From an uncultured Coriobacteriaceae bacterium (GTDB taxonomy: Bacteria; Actinomycetota; Coriobacteriia; Coriobacteriales; QAMH01), in the NCBI GenBank assembly GCA_900544245.1, contig UQUH01000002.1:1-64000 (forward strand): 64,000 bases of DNA. Direction: 5' to 3'. The translations under genes and the position numbers were made by a program. Of this stretch, positions 42,461 through 50,628 are shown piece by piece. The notes beneath the pieces are model-generated. The model was not told where the DNA came from, did not search any database, and saw only the letters and a program-made list of their open reading frames with translations. Every line of letters begins with the position of its first letter. Position 1 is the stretch's first letter.

Positions 42461-42883
42461 ATGGAGCAGGGCTCCAAGTCAGACGGCGAGCAACAATCCA
42501 AAGGCGGGGCACGCGAGGCGCTGCGCCAGGTCTTCAGCTACTACGGCGTCTCCCTGGCCCAGACCTTCATCGAGTTCGGCGTGTTCGCGCTGTTGCAGGC
42601 GCTGGGAGTGCTGTCCACGTTGGCCAACGCGCTCGCCGTCGGGGTGTCCGCCACGTTCAACTTCCTCATGAACCGCAACGTCACCTTCCGTGCGAGCAGC
42701 AACTTCGCCCGCAGCGTGGTGCTCTTCGTCTTGCTGTACCTGTGGAACTTCGCCTTCTCCTCGGCGATGATCGCGCTTCTGTCGCCGTTGTGCGGCATCG
42801 ACCCCACGCTGGTGAAGCTGATCACCATGGCGCTCCAGGGCATCTGGGGCTTCTTCGCGTGCAAGTACCTCATCTTCCGCTAG
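42461..42883 (+). CDS. GtrA-like membrane protein
   Basis: A 140-residue protein with four hydrophobic helices. The pattern VFSYYGVSLAQTFIEFGVFALL, NFLMNRNVTFR and FACKYLIFR matches the GtrA family, small flippase-like proteins linked to polyprenyl-phosphate sugars in wall or surface glycan synthesis. Its usual glycosyltransferase partner is not adjacent. It starts about 160 bp after the SDR. Confidence 0.88.
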   Translation: MEQGSKSDGEQQSKGGAREALRQVFSYYGVSLAQTFIEFGVFALLQALGVLSTLANALAVGVSATFNFLMNRNVTFRASSNFARSVVLFVLLYLWNFAFSSAMIALLSPLCGIDPTLVKLITMALQGIWGFFACKYLIFR

Positions 42884-43036
42884 ATGCGCCTTGGCACGAA
42901 ATGCGGGTTCTGGCACACGTGATGTACCAGAACTCGCAAAACTTGGCTTCATGTGGCAAATTTGCTTGCATTTGGCACATGCAACGTGCCATTACTCCGA
43001 AAACGTGACATGTCTTGAAGCGGTGCGCAAAATGCT

Positions 43037-43065
43037 TGGGACATCGGACCTGTCCATTTGTCCCA
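43037..43065. repeat. GGACA-family dispersed repeat
   Basis: TGGGACA/TGTCCCA 7-bp arms around GGACCTGTCC. The 20-mer GGACCTGTCCATTTGTCCCA (43046-43065) occurs again, inverted, at 47912-47931. Confidence 0.7.
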
Positions 43066-43177
43066 GACACGAAGTTAGGATGGGACACGAGGGAGCAAGT
43101 CGGGCCTTCATTTGAGACATGAGGGCATTATGTATACCCGAAAAATGAGACAGCATGGATAATCGGGTGCGGGGATT

Positions 43178-43243
43178 CCCGTTGGCACCTACAAGGGCTC
43201 CCGTTGGCACTCGCGAGGGTCACCGTTGGCACCCGTGGGGCTT
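43178..43243. repeat. Three 22-bp tandem repeats upstream of the sensor operon
   Basis: Units start at 43178, 43200 and 43222 and share CCGTTGGCAC at the same offset, with GGG near the unit end. The array ends 46 bp before the sensor gene start, so it may be a set of binding sites for its regulator. Confidence 0.65.
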
Positions 43244-43289
43244 TCCATCGGCGACCGCCGACATCCTCGTCGGTAAGTGAGGGAGCGGC

Positions 43290-45092
43290 ATGCTGCAAGG
43301 CGTCGACAAGAGCAAAAGAGCCGTAATCGCGGTTTTCGGCCTATGCGCCGTCCTCGTCGTCGTATGCCTTCTCGCGTTGGGAGGCCTCCTCACTTGCGAG
43401 TGCGCGTCGAACGCCCTTCCGCGGCCCTTCTCCTCATCCGGAACATCGGGGCTTATGCTCGCGATGGGCCCCCTCATAACCCTCTGGGCGATAACGGTCA
43501 AAATGCGCTGCACGAGCCGGTTCGTGCGCAATTGCATGTTGGCAGTGGCGGTGTCGTTCGTCTGCTGGCTTCTCCTGGTACTCTTGAAATACGCATCGAG
43601 CGACGAGAACCAGATGCTCATCGCGTTTTGCTGGTACTACTTCTATCTGCCCATGATTATGGCGCCTGCAATGGCAACCATCTGCGCCCTCTACGAAAGC
43701 GCCGTTTCGCACCGGCTCTTCACGCTTCTTTCCTCCGTCATACTGGCCGTCAGCGCGATTCTGGTTCTCATGGTTTTCGCGAACGGGCTTCACCAGGCGG
43801 TCTTCATCTTCGACTATGCCGACGAGGACTGGGCGTCGAACTACACCTACGGTTTTGGCTACAAGGTTATCGTCGTCTGGATAGCGCTTCTCGTGCTGGG
43901 GTTCTTCGTCACGATTCTCCGGGCCTCGCGTGCCCGGCTTCGCGGTAGTCTCGCTCTCGTCTTCGTCACCACCGCCCTCATCGCCGCGTATGCCGTCCTC
44001 TACGTGCTGCGGGTCGAGGCCATCTTCAAGAGCAACTTCGCGCTGACCTACATCCTGTTCTTCGTCCTGCTGCTCGAGCTCTGCCTCGATTTCGGGATAT
44101 TCCCCTCGTTTGCGCATCATCGCAATGCGTTCAGGCGCCTGCCCTATGACGTCAAGGTGCTGGACAGCTCCCTCGACGTCATCTACGAGACGGATTCGGC
44201 CGCTCCTCTGCCCGAAAGCGCGCGGCGCTTCATGGGGGAACTCCCCGAGGAGAGGGCGAGGAGAAGGGTCTTTACCGTTGCGGAAAGACCCGATGACGCC
44301 TTCATCGCATGGAGGATCAAGGGCGGAAGCGTGATCTTCAGGGAGAACAGGGCGGAAGTAAACGCAAGCACGCGCGCGATCATGATGGAACGCCGCGCGC
44401 TCGAACGAGGAAACAAGCTGTTGGCAAGCGAGCTGGAGCTGAGGAAGAAGGACGCCCTGCTCGAGAGCCAGATGGAGCTTGCCGAGGAGGTGCGCAAATC
44501 GCTCGAGGGCACGTTTGCCACCATCGAGTCGATCTTGGAGGAACTGAGCAATCCCCTGACGGGCGCAGACGAGCGGGAGAACCGCAAGAGCCTCCTGAAG
44601 CTTCGCTTCCTCGTCGCCTACAGCAAGCGCAAGGGCTCGCTTCTCCTGGCCGAGAGAAGCGATGAGGATTTCGACCGAGAGAAGGCGACTCTGGTCATCA
44701 ACGAGCTCGCAAGCGATGCGCGGGGCGCGGGAATCGAGTGCGCTTCCTTCGTCAACGAACCCATCGTCGTGACGAACAGCACGCTCACCGCGCTTTACGA
44801 TTGCCTCTACAACGTGGTGCTCATGGCCTGCGACCAGCTGAACCCGGTGCTGCTCATCTCGACGGGTCGCTGCGACGATGCCCATGCGGAGGTGAAGATC
44901 GCATTCGAGTGCGACGGCGATTTCGATTCCGGCTCGGTCCCGGATGCCAGCGCGGGACTGGCCACGCTTGCGGCGAAGCTTTGCGAGCCATTCGATCAGA
45001 CGCGGACCAGGTGCGAGCTGTCGTGCCATTCCCGCGGATTCGCCCTGTCCATACGCATGGAGTCTCGCGAGGCGGAGGAGGTGGCCGAATGA
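43290..45092 (+). CDS. Polytopic sensor protein with degenerate histidine-kinase-like C-terminus
   Basis: A 600-residue protein. About eight hydrophobic helices occupy residues 10-275, similar to 7TM histidine kinase input domains. A helical coiled region follows (about 345-420, REN...RRALERGNKLLASELELRKK). The C-terminal ~170 residues sit where the dimerisation and ATPase domains would be, yet no phospho-acceptor His motif and no DxGxG box are visible; LYDCLYNVVLMA resembles a lost N-box. It probably acts as a sensory partner of the kinase that overlaps its stop (ATGA). The ligand is unknown. Confidence 0.8.
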   Translation: MLQGVDKSKRAVIAVFGLCAVLVVVCLLALGGLLTCECASNALPRPFSSSGTSGLMLAMGPLITLWAITVKMRCTSRFVRNCMLAVAVSFVCWLLLVLLKYASSDENQMLIAFCWYYFYLPMIMAPAMATICALYESAVSHRLFTLLSSVILAVSAILVLMVFANGLHQAVFIFDYADEDWASNYTYGFGYKVIVVWIALLVLGFFVTILRASRARLRGSLALVFVTTALIAAYAVLYVLRVEAIFKSNFALTYILFFVLLLELCLDFGIFPSFAHHRNAFRRLPYDVKVLDSSLDVIYETDSAAPLPESARRFMGELPEERARRRVFTVAERPDDAFIAWRIKGGSVIFRENRAEVNASTRAIMMERRALERGNKLLASELELRKKDALLESQMELAEEVRKSLEGTFATIESILEELSNPLTGADERENRKSLLKLRFLVAYSKRKGSLLLAERSDEDFDREKATLVINELASDARGAGIECASFVNEPIVVTNSTLTALYDCLYNVVLMACDQLNPVLLISTGRCDDAHAEVKIAFECDGDFDSGSVPDASAGLATLAAKLCEPFDQTRTRCELSCHSRGFALSIRMESREAEEVAE

Positions 45093-46582
45093 CGATCCTC
45101 GAGCACCTCCTGACCGAAAGCCAGACACTCTGCCTGCTCGCAATCTTCTTCCTGGTCTCCTGCGCGCAGATCATCAGCGCCGGGCTGCTGTTCAACAGAC
45201 GCAGGGCCGACGGCATCGCCCTGAACCTCGCGTACGAGTTGCTCCTGTGCGCACATCTCTGGCTCATGGGGGCGTTGGCCAATTCCATCGGGCATGGCTG
45301 GTATCCCGTCACGCTCGGGCTCTGGGTGATCTGCCCTCCGCTGGAGCCGTTATTCTGGCTTGACCTGCCAATCGCCGTCTTCGGGACCGTCATCTGCATC
45401 GGGCGGAAAAAGCCCGTGATGCTCCTCGAGATTGCCTTCGTGATGGCGGCGACTCCGCCGGTCATGGATCTTCTCGGAGAATACATGGGCATCTACCTCA
45501 TCCTCGACGCCGCATTCTTCGTCTTTCGCACCGGCTCTGCCATCGCGTACAGGGTGCTCACCGCCGAGCGCTTCCTTCCGCGAAGCGCGCCCATAGACGC
45601 CATGCAGGGAATGCCCGAGGGAATCGCCTTTATCCGACGCGGCTGCCGTGTCAGGTTCGCGAACGATGCCATGAGAAGGATGCTCGCCGCCATCGACGTG
45701 AGCGTCGACCTCTCCACCGTGGACGAGATAATCGGGAAGATCGAGGCGGCACCCGGGGAGTGGCTGTGGCGGCAATCGCGGCAAGGCGAGCCGTCCCTCG
45801 CCGGGGGAGCGAAGAGGGTGGTCGAGACTCCTGCCGGCAGCTTCTACCAGTTTGCGATGAGCGTCGATGCGGCAAAGGCCGAGACGATACTGCTCGGGCT
45901 AGACGTCACTGACGAGCGCATGATACAGGCGGAGGAACGGGCGCTCCAGGCGCAACTCGAAAGCGAGCGGGTGGCCCTCGGCAAGCTCATGGACCGCATC
46001 GAGGGCATTGCGGCGAAGGACGCCCTCGTCAAGATGCGCTCGAAGATTCATGATGTCATCGGGCAGCGGCTGTCGATTCTCCATCGCCTGCTGGAAGAGG
46101 ACCCGAGCCGCGAGAGAATCGCGATGATGATCTCGACGGTTCGCGACATGATGGAGGACGTCAACGGCGATGTGGATGCGAGTGCCCAGGCAAAGCTTGA
46201 CGCAATAGTCGAGTCGTTCGGCTTCGCGGGAATCGAAATCGAGGTCGATGGGGTCCTTCCGAACGCGAAGAGGGAGGGAGACGTGCTGGTCGGGATAATC
46301 AGGGAGGCCAGCACCAACGCCGTTTTGCATTCGCAAGCCAACAGGGTTTACGTGACGATTGGGCAGGAGGAGGGCATCCTCGTCATGGACGTGGAAAGCG
46401 ACGGGGAGCCCCTTGGACATGAGAACGAAGAGGGGACGGGCATTGCGGGAATGCGCCGTGCGCTGGCCGAGGTCGAAGGCCGGCTGAGCATAACGAAGAG
46501 ACCCAGTTACAAGCTCCGCGTCGAGATGAGGATGCCGGCAGGCGAAGATGCCCGGCATGCTCGCGAAGGGAGGCAACGATGA
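45089..46582 (+). CDS. Membrane sensor histidine kinase (HisKA_3/NarX-like)
   Basis: A 497-residue kinase. Six or seven membrane helices cover residues 12-160, followed by a PAS-like segment (about 168-300). A dimerisation helix with SKIHDVIGQRLS has His321 as likely phospho-acceptor, and the ATPase domain has N-box EASTNAVLHS (N410) and GTGIAGMRRALAEV. It is coupled by ATGA overlaps to the degenerate sensor before it and the response regulator after it. This makes one signalling operon of two sensors and one regulator. Confidence 0.9.
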   Translation: MTILEHLLTESQTLCLLAIFFLVSCAQIISAGLLFNRRRADGIALNLAYELLLCAHLWLMGALANSIGHGWYPVTLGLWVICPPLEPLFWLDLPIAVFGTVICIGRKKPVMLLEIAFVMAATPPVMDLLGEYMGIYLILDAAFFVFRTGSAIAYRVLTAERFLPRSAPIDAMQGMPEGIAFIRRGCRVRFANDAMRRMLAAIDVSVDLSTVDEIIGKIEAAPGEWLWRQSRQGEPSLAGGAKRVVETPAGSFYQFAMSVDAAKAETILLGLDVTDERMIQAEERALQAQLESERVALGKLMDRIEGIAAKDALVKMRSKIHDVIGQRLSILHRLLEEDPSRERIAMMISTVRDMMEDVNGDVDASAQAKLDAIVESFGFAGIEIEVDGVLPNAKREGDVLVGIIREASTNAVLHSQANRVYVTIGQEEGILVMDVESDGEPLGHENEEGTGIAGMRRALAEVEGRLSITKRPSYKLRVEMRMPAGEDARHAREGRQR

Positions 46583-47193
46583 GGCTGCTTATCGTGGAAG
46601 ACGAGGTCATTCTGAGAGATTCCCTGGCGAAGTCTCTCGGCAAGGAACGCGACGTGGAGGCGGTGTTCACGCTTGCCGATGCCTTCGATGTCGTGGACGT
46701 GGTCGCGGCCAAGGACATCGACATCATACTCATGGACGTATGCACCGAAAACGACTCGAGCGGGCTCGTTGCCGCCCAGAAGGTCAAGGAAGCGTACCCG
46801 GACGTGCGCATAGTGATCATGACCGGCATGCCCGAGGTCTCCTTCGTCAAGCAGGCCCGGGAGGTCGGAGCGGAGAGCTTCATCTACAAGAACGTGAGCC
46901 TTTCGTACCTGGCCAGCGTGTTGCGCTCCACGTTGGACGGGTACTCGACCTATCCGAACAAGAGCCAGGCTCCCTACGCGAGCGTCCCCGAATTCGAGGA
47001 GGGCGAGCTTGCGATCATACGCCTCGTCTGCGAGGGAAAGCAGCGCAGCGAGATAGCCAGAGAGCTTCATCTGAGCGATGGCACGGTCAAGAGGCGCATT
47101 ACCGAAATCCTTGCGAAGACCGGGTACGATAGCATCCTGAAGCTTGCGATTCACATGGTCACGAAGGGCTACATCGCGCCAAACATGAAGTAG
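46579..47193 (+). CDS. NarL/LuxR-type response regulator
   Basis: A 204-residue regulator. Receiver: VEDE acidic pocket, phospho-acceptor D53 in ILMDVCTE, T in VIMTG and K in FIYKN. The C-terminal LuxR-type helix-turn-helix is EEGELAIIRLVCEGKQRSEIARELHLSDGTVKRRITEILAKTGY. The recognition sequence has VKRR instead of the usual VKNH or VKSH, so its site may be divergent. It is coupled to the histidine kinase by an ATGA overlap. Confidence 0.93.
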   Translation: MRLLIVEDEVILRDSLAKSLGKERDVEAVFTLADAFDVVDVVAAKDIDIILMDVCTENDSSGLVAAQKVKEAYPDVRIVIMTGMPEVSFVKQAREVGAESFIYKNVSLSYLASVLRSTLDGYSTYPNKSQAPYASVPEFEEGELAIIRLVCEGKQRSEIARELHLSDGTVKRRITEILAKTGYDSILKLAIHMVTKGYIAPNMK

Positions 47194-47402
47194 GGGCGCG
47201 GAATGCGGACTGTCGAAGGCGTGTGGTGTTGCTAGGACAAGGCGGGACGGCTCCGGAGTCGCCATAAGCATGGGGCGGCGATCCGCGTGAAACGGGACAG
47301 CATGGGCGCAAGACCCGGCGAAATTGAGACGCACGTGCATTTTGCGCGGAGCGCGTGCGCGCTAGTCTTTGGCGAGAACGGCTCTCCGATGAGGAGGAAA
47401 AG

Positions 47403-47900
47403 ATGAACGAAAGCGCGAGAGAGCAATACGAAGTCAGAATCAACACGCTCAAACCCTATCTCGATCAAAACGAGGACCCCGAGCTGGCTAGGCGGGCGAG
47501 CGCCCTGCTTGAGGGCATGAGAGAGATTGCGGAGCAGAGCGCGGACGCACTCGCCTTCGAGGAGGCGCTTTGCGCAAGTCCGCTGAATACGGAATACGGG
47601 ATTGTCTACGGCGAGCTCCTGGCCAAGAATGGAAGCCCGTCTGCCAGGGAGGTTGCCGCGGCCACGGTGCAGGGCATCCCGAAGCACGGGAAGACGCTCG
47701 CGCGCAGCGCGGGAGAGTCGCTCGTCGACACGGTTTCCACCTTTGCCCGGGTCGAGTCAACGCAGGCTTACATCGATGCCACGCAAGATGATTACAGGGC
47801 CGCAAAGAGCGCGATGCGGGATATCCCGGGCGTGGGAGAGCTCGAGCAAGTCTCGAATATCCTGACGGGGCTCAAAGGGCTCTTCGGCAAGAAGAAATAG
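47403..47900 (+). CDS. Hypothetical helical protein
   Basis: A 165-residue soluble protein, mostly amphipathic helix, with no cysteine cluster and no signal peptide. The tail GLKGLFGKKK is basic. RBS GAGGAGG precedes the ATG at 47403. A 209-bp gap separates it from the response regulator. The family is not recognised; position suggests it may be a target of the two-component system. Confidence 0.7.
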   Translation: MNESAREQYEVRINTLKPYLDQNEDPELARRASALLEGMREIAEQSADALAFEEALCASPLNTEYGIVYGELLAKNGSPSAREVAAATVQGIPKHGKTLARSAGESLVDTVSTFARVESTQAYIDATQDDYRAAKSAMRDIPGVGELEQVSNILTGLKGLFGKKK

Positions 47901-47911
47901 GGCGCCGAGCG

Positions 47912-47971
47912 TGGGACAAATGGACAGGTCCCGTGTCCTCAGTCCCACCAACGCAAAGGCCACTTGTCCCA
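47912..47971. repeat. GGACA-family repeat, inverted relative to 43046
   Basis: TGGGACAAATGGACAGGTCC is the exact reverse complement of 43046-43065. TTGTCCCA at 47964-47971 closes a long dyad. GGGACATGAGGGCATT follows at about 47989-48004, matching 15 of 16 bases near 43113. Confidence 0.7.
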
Positions 47972-48084
47972 ACAGGGGTGCTCGATATGGGACATGAGGG
48001 CATTCCGAGCGCGGGGGATGGATGACAAACTTTCCCTGATGACATTGGGCGACCGCCCGAGAATCAACGAAGGAGGATGTTGAC

Positions 48085-48501
48085 ATGAAAAAAGGCATCA
48101 TTTTTGCCGTGGTCGCGTGTGCGATGGCGCTTTGCTTCGCGCTGATTGGCTGTGGCGGTAACACTGCGGATTACGACAAGAACTTCATCGGCAAGTGGGA
48201 GGTCGAGTCGATGACCTCCGATGGCGAGGAGCTGGATGCCGATACCATGGACTTCATGCGTGCTCTCGGCATGAACGTCGTCTTCGATTTGAAGGAAGGC
48301 GGTAACGGCAACCTCGACCTCATGGGCGAGCAGCTCGACTTCACGTGGAAGGCCAAAGACGCGAGCACCGTCACGATTACCGCAGAAGGTGACTCGGCAG
48401 ATTTCAAGCTTCAAGACAGCAAGCTTGTCGGAGAGTTCGAAGACGCGTCGATGACCCTCGTGAAGAACGATGACGCCAAGGGCTCGACCAGCAGCGAATA
48501 G
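48085..48501 (+). CDS. Lipoprotein with lipocalin-like or DUF-type beta domain
   Basis: A 138-residue exported lipoprotein. The signal peptide MKKGIIFAVVACAMALCFALIGC ends in lipobox LIGC with the lipidated Cys at position 23. The mature part (FIGKWEVESMTSDGEELDADTM... VFDLKEGGNGNL) resembles small beta-sheet domains seen in firmicute and actinobacterial lipoproteins. Function unknown. The RBS GAAGGAGG is strong. A second lipoprotein follows 29 bp later. Confidence 0.82.
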   Translation: MKKGIIFAVVACAMALCFALIGCGGNTADYDKNFIGKWEVESMTSDGEELDADTMDFMRALGMNVVFDLKEGGNGNLDLMGEQLDFTWKAKDASTVTITAEGDSADFKLQDSKLVGEFEDASMTLVKNDDAKGSTSSE

Positions 48502-48530
48502 CGCGGGACTCGGAAAGAAGGGGAATTGCC

Positions 48531-49097
48531 ATGAAGAGAAGGACTCTTGTCATCTTACTGGCATGCTGTCTGGCGCTGTGTGCATCAGTGGCGCTCGTAG
48601 CGTGCGGTGGAGGCGGGTCGCAGGCAAAGGACAGCCGGACGGATTGCATCTGGTTCAAGGCTGACATACCCGAAGGCGCCGAGGTCAGCTCCTATGGCGG
48701 CACGGCGAATGTCGCGACGATCAAGTTCGAGAACGATGCCGACGACTGGACTATCCAGATGGACAGGGATAAAAAGCCTCTTGACGAGGCAGCAGCCTAT
48801 CGTCCGACCCAGTATCCCGATCGCTACACTGCTGGAGAAGATATTACTGTCGGTGGCCGCACCTGGAAGGTCGTGAACTTCGAATGGAACGGCAAGCCGA
48901 GCGTGATGCTTTATAGCGATTTGGGCGGAGATGAGATCAAGACCGCCCACATAGATGCATTCGAACTTACCCCAGATAGCGAAGTCCTGAAGTCCTTCCT
49001 CGAGAGCCTCGAGTATGCAGACAACATTGACGATGCGTATAACGAGGCCGTCTCGGTGAAGATTGCCGATTTCAGGTCCGAGAAGGGCCTTAAGTAA
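48531..49097 (+). CDS. Lipoprotein of unknown function
   Basis: A 188-residue lipoprotein. The signal peptide ends in VALVAC with Cys at position 25, followed by a GGGGS spacer. The mature domain shows alternating strands (ANVATIKFENDADDWTIQMDR, GRTWKVVNFEWNGKPSVMLYS). It is probably co-transcribed with the preceding lipoprotein; a stem-loop terminator follows. Confidence 0.8.
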   Translation: MKRRTLVILLACCLALCASVALVACGGGGSQAKDSRTDCIWFKADIPEGAEVSSYGGTANVATIKFENDADDWTIQMDRDKKPLDEAAAYRPTQYPDRYTAGEDITVGGRTWKVVNFEWNGKPSVMLYSDLGGDEIKTAHIDAFELTPDSEVLKSFLESLEYADNIDDAYNEAVSVKIADFRSEKGLK

Positions 49098-49111
49098 CCG
49101 CTCTTGATGTG

Positions 49112-49144
49112 ATGGTCCTGCAGGTACTTAGCTTGCAGGGCCAT
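49112..49144 (+). terminator. Stem-loop terminator after the lipoprotein pair
   Basis: ATGGTCCTGCA pairs with TGCAGGGCCAT (11 bp with one G-T pair). It lies 14 bases after the stop; the T-run is poor. Confidence 0.6.
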
Positions 49145-49192
49145 AGGGGCGCAGCTCTTGGCGCATCTTCCTGAATCTGCTTCTCGAAGTCA

Positions 49193-49487
49193 CTATCTAA
49201 ATAGCTCGTCATGCGTGCCAGTACGCTCGAAGAATGCGACTGTATCGCTCGACGACCAAATCACAAGCCAGTCTCCGATATTTACCACGTGGCATTCATG
49301 CCCGCCCCTCCATTCCCCATGAAGGACGTGCATGTTATGTCGTCTACGGAGTTCGTCACGTGCTTCTTCCGTATTGGCTGCAATCAGTTTGATCACCTCA
49401 TGCAGGTCTTGCATGGGAAGATGCTTTTTCTTGCATCTCTTATAGTCAGTCGCGCTTGAATTGAGCGCCGTATTCTACTTCGAGCAC
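49193..49487 (-). pseudogene. YafQ/RelE-type toxin inactivated by a 4-bp tandem duplication
   Basis: Starting from GTG 49487, one base after the antitoxin stop, the frame gives VLEVEYGAQFKRD and then meets TGA. The rest of the toxin (YKRCKKKHLPMQDLHEV ... GEWRGGHECHVV, FFERTGTHDELF) is open in another frame. The break is GACTGACT (+ strand AGTCAGTC, 49444-49451). With one GACT copy the frame is continuous and ~96 residues, the normal YafQ size. Re-start at an internal ATG (49414) would give a 73-residue form lacking the N-terminus, probably inactive. Confidence 0.82.
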
Positions 49488-49488
49488 G

Positions 49489-49761
49489 CTATTCCTCAAG
49501 CGAGGAAATCATCTCGTCTGCGGTGGCAAATCTGGCGGGTTTCCCAGACGCAAAAAACCTGTCCGCTTCCTCGATGGCCTTGAGAGATTCGGCGTTCGGC
49601 TCGGGCATGGAAAAGTCGAGGGGAATGCGGCGCTCTCGTATCATCTGCTTATAGAATGCTCGCGTTACGGATGAGAGGTCAAATCCGAAGTAGTCTGCTA
49701 TTTCGGCGGCCTGTTCTTTCTCTGCGCTGTCGATTCGAATCGTTACAGTAGATGCTGTCAT
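49489..49761 (-). CDS. RelB/DinJ-family antitoxin
   Basis: A 90-residue antitoxin. The N-terminal ribbon-helix-helix (TVTIRIDSAEKEQAAEIADYFGFDLSSVTRAFYKQMI) binds DNA, and the C-terminal part (about 50-90) would wrap the toxin. The ATG at 49761 has TAGGAGT upstream. It is intact although its toxin gene is frameshifted, so it may persist as an orphan repressor or decoy antitoxin. The promoter contains a matching dyad. Confidence 0.88.
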   Translation of the reverse strand: MTASTVTIRIDSAEKEQAAEIADYFGFDLSSVTRAFYKQMIRERRIPLDFSMPEPNAESLKAIEEADRFFASGKPARFATADEMISSLEE

Positions 49762-49775
49762 GATTACTCCTAACA

Positions 49776-49807
49776 ATGTAACATGCTGTAAGTATAATGT
49801 GTTACAT
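49776..49807 (-). promoter_or_regulatory. Autoregulatory operator/promoter of the toxin-antitoxin locus
   Basis: ATGTAAC and GTTACAT form a 7-bp inverted repeat around a TATACT -10 box on the minus strand, positioned for repression by the RHH antitoxin. Confidence 0.7.
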
Positions 49808-49931
49808 ATGAAGAGTAAAGCAACGGAACGTAATCAGTCTTGCGAAGCTCTCCAGGCTCCTCGCCATCTAACGAGTCGAGTGATTCAATAAGGCCGGCGT
49901 GAGGGAAACGGATACACTAGGATTACGCCCA

Positions 49932-49962
49932 TTTATTCCTTCAAACGCTGTGACGGAATAAA
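49932..49962. repeat. TATTCC/GGAATA dyad, copy 2
   Basis: TTTATTCC and GGAATAAA form an 8-bp inverted repeat enclosing a TTC...CGCTG core, as at 41430-41454. It lies seven bases past the stop of the EamA remnant, so a terminator role is also possible. Confidence 0.6.
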
Positions 49963-49969
49963 TGAATCT

Positions 49970-50512
49970 TCATTGGCTGCCCTGCGACAGGAGAAGGCCG
50001 CCGATGGTCATCACGAGGCCCGCAACGATCAGAGCGTTGAGTGGCTCGCCAAGAAGCAGTATCGACGCCGTCGTGGTGATGGCGGGGACGAGGTAGATGT
50101 AAGTAGCCGAGATGGCGGCTCCAAGATGCTTCGCGGACACGCCCCAGGTGACGAAGCATGCCGCCGAGGCAATACGCTTGACCAAGACCGAATAGACCGC
50201 CCAGACAATCGCGGCAAGAAGAGGCAGAAGGTATCCTAGAAGCGAGGACTGATCGGAAGCAATCGTGACGCTTCCCGTGCTGGATCCGAGCCCAACCATC
50301 ACCAGGCCGCCCATGGCAAGTGCGAACCCCACAAAGAAGCGGACATTCATCGCGCTTCGATCACCGAGTATCGCGGAGAGAATCGCCGTGAACAGAGGAG
50401 ATGCCGCGACAATGACACCAACGGCCGTAGCCGTGGAGAATACGAGTGCGATGTTCTCCGGGAGGTAGTAGGCGGCAATGCCCGTTGCGCCTGCCGCATC
50501 TTCTCGAATCTG
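49970..50512 (-). pseudogene. EamA/DMT-family transporter, 5'-truncated remnant
   Basis: The open frame encodes a C-terminal part of a drug/metabolite exporter: AAYYLPENIALVFSTATAVGVIVAASPLFTAIL, then MNVRFFVGFALAMGG and the second EamA repeat ending GLVMTIGGLLLSQG. An in-frame stop at 50513-50515 and absence of the first two helices show loss of about 60 N-terminal residues. Upstream sequence in another frame looks coding-like (a short WTRAEIDRFEKM stretch), so the junction may be a deletion fusion. Confidence 0.8.
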
Positions 50513-50628
50513 TCAATTTCAGCGCGCGTCCATCCAACATCATTTACAATTGAATACGAATGAGTGATTTCGAGGCGGCCTGCACCGCCGGCCTACGACC
50601 AGAACGGCAGAGCTCTATGGAGAAGAAG

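Larger units (their letters stand above)
42884..43289. other. 406-bp intergenic region rich in repeats
   Basis: No coding region is supported. It contains a GGACA-family hairpin (43037-43065), a GAGACATGAGGGCATT element (about 43113-43128) shared with 47989-48004, and three 22-bp tandem repeats (43178-43243) just before the sensor operon. Confidence 0.6.

Noticed and set aside
43178..43243. Possible CRISPR array
   Set aside because: Units are 22 bp head-to-tail with no spacers, and no cas gene is present.
43434..45143. 569-codon open frame on the minus strand
   Set aside because: Shadow of the degenerate sensor gene; no start context and no domain.
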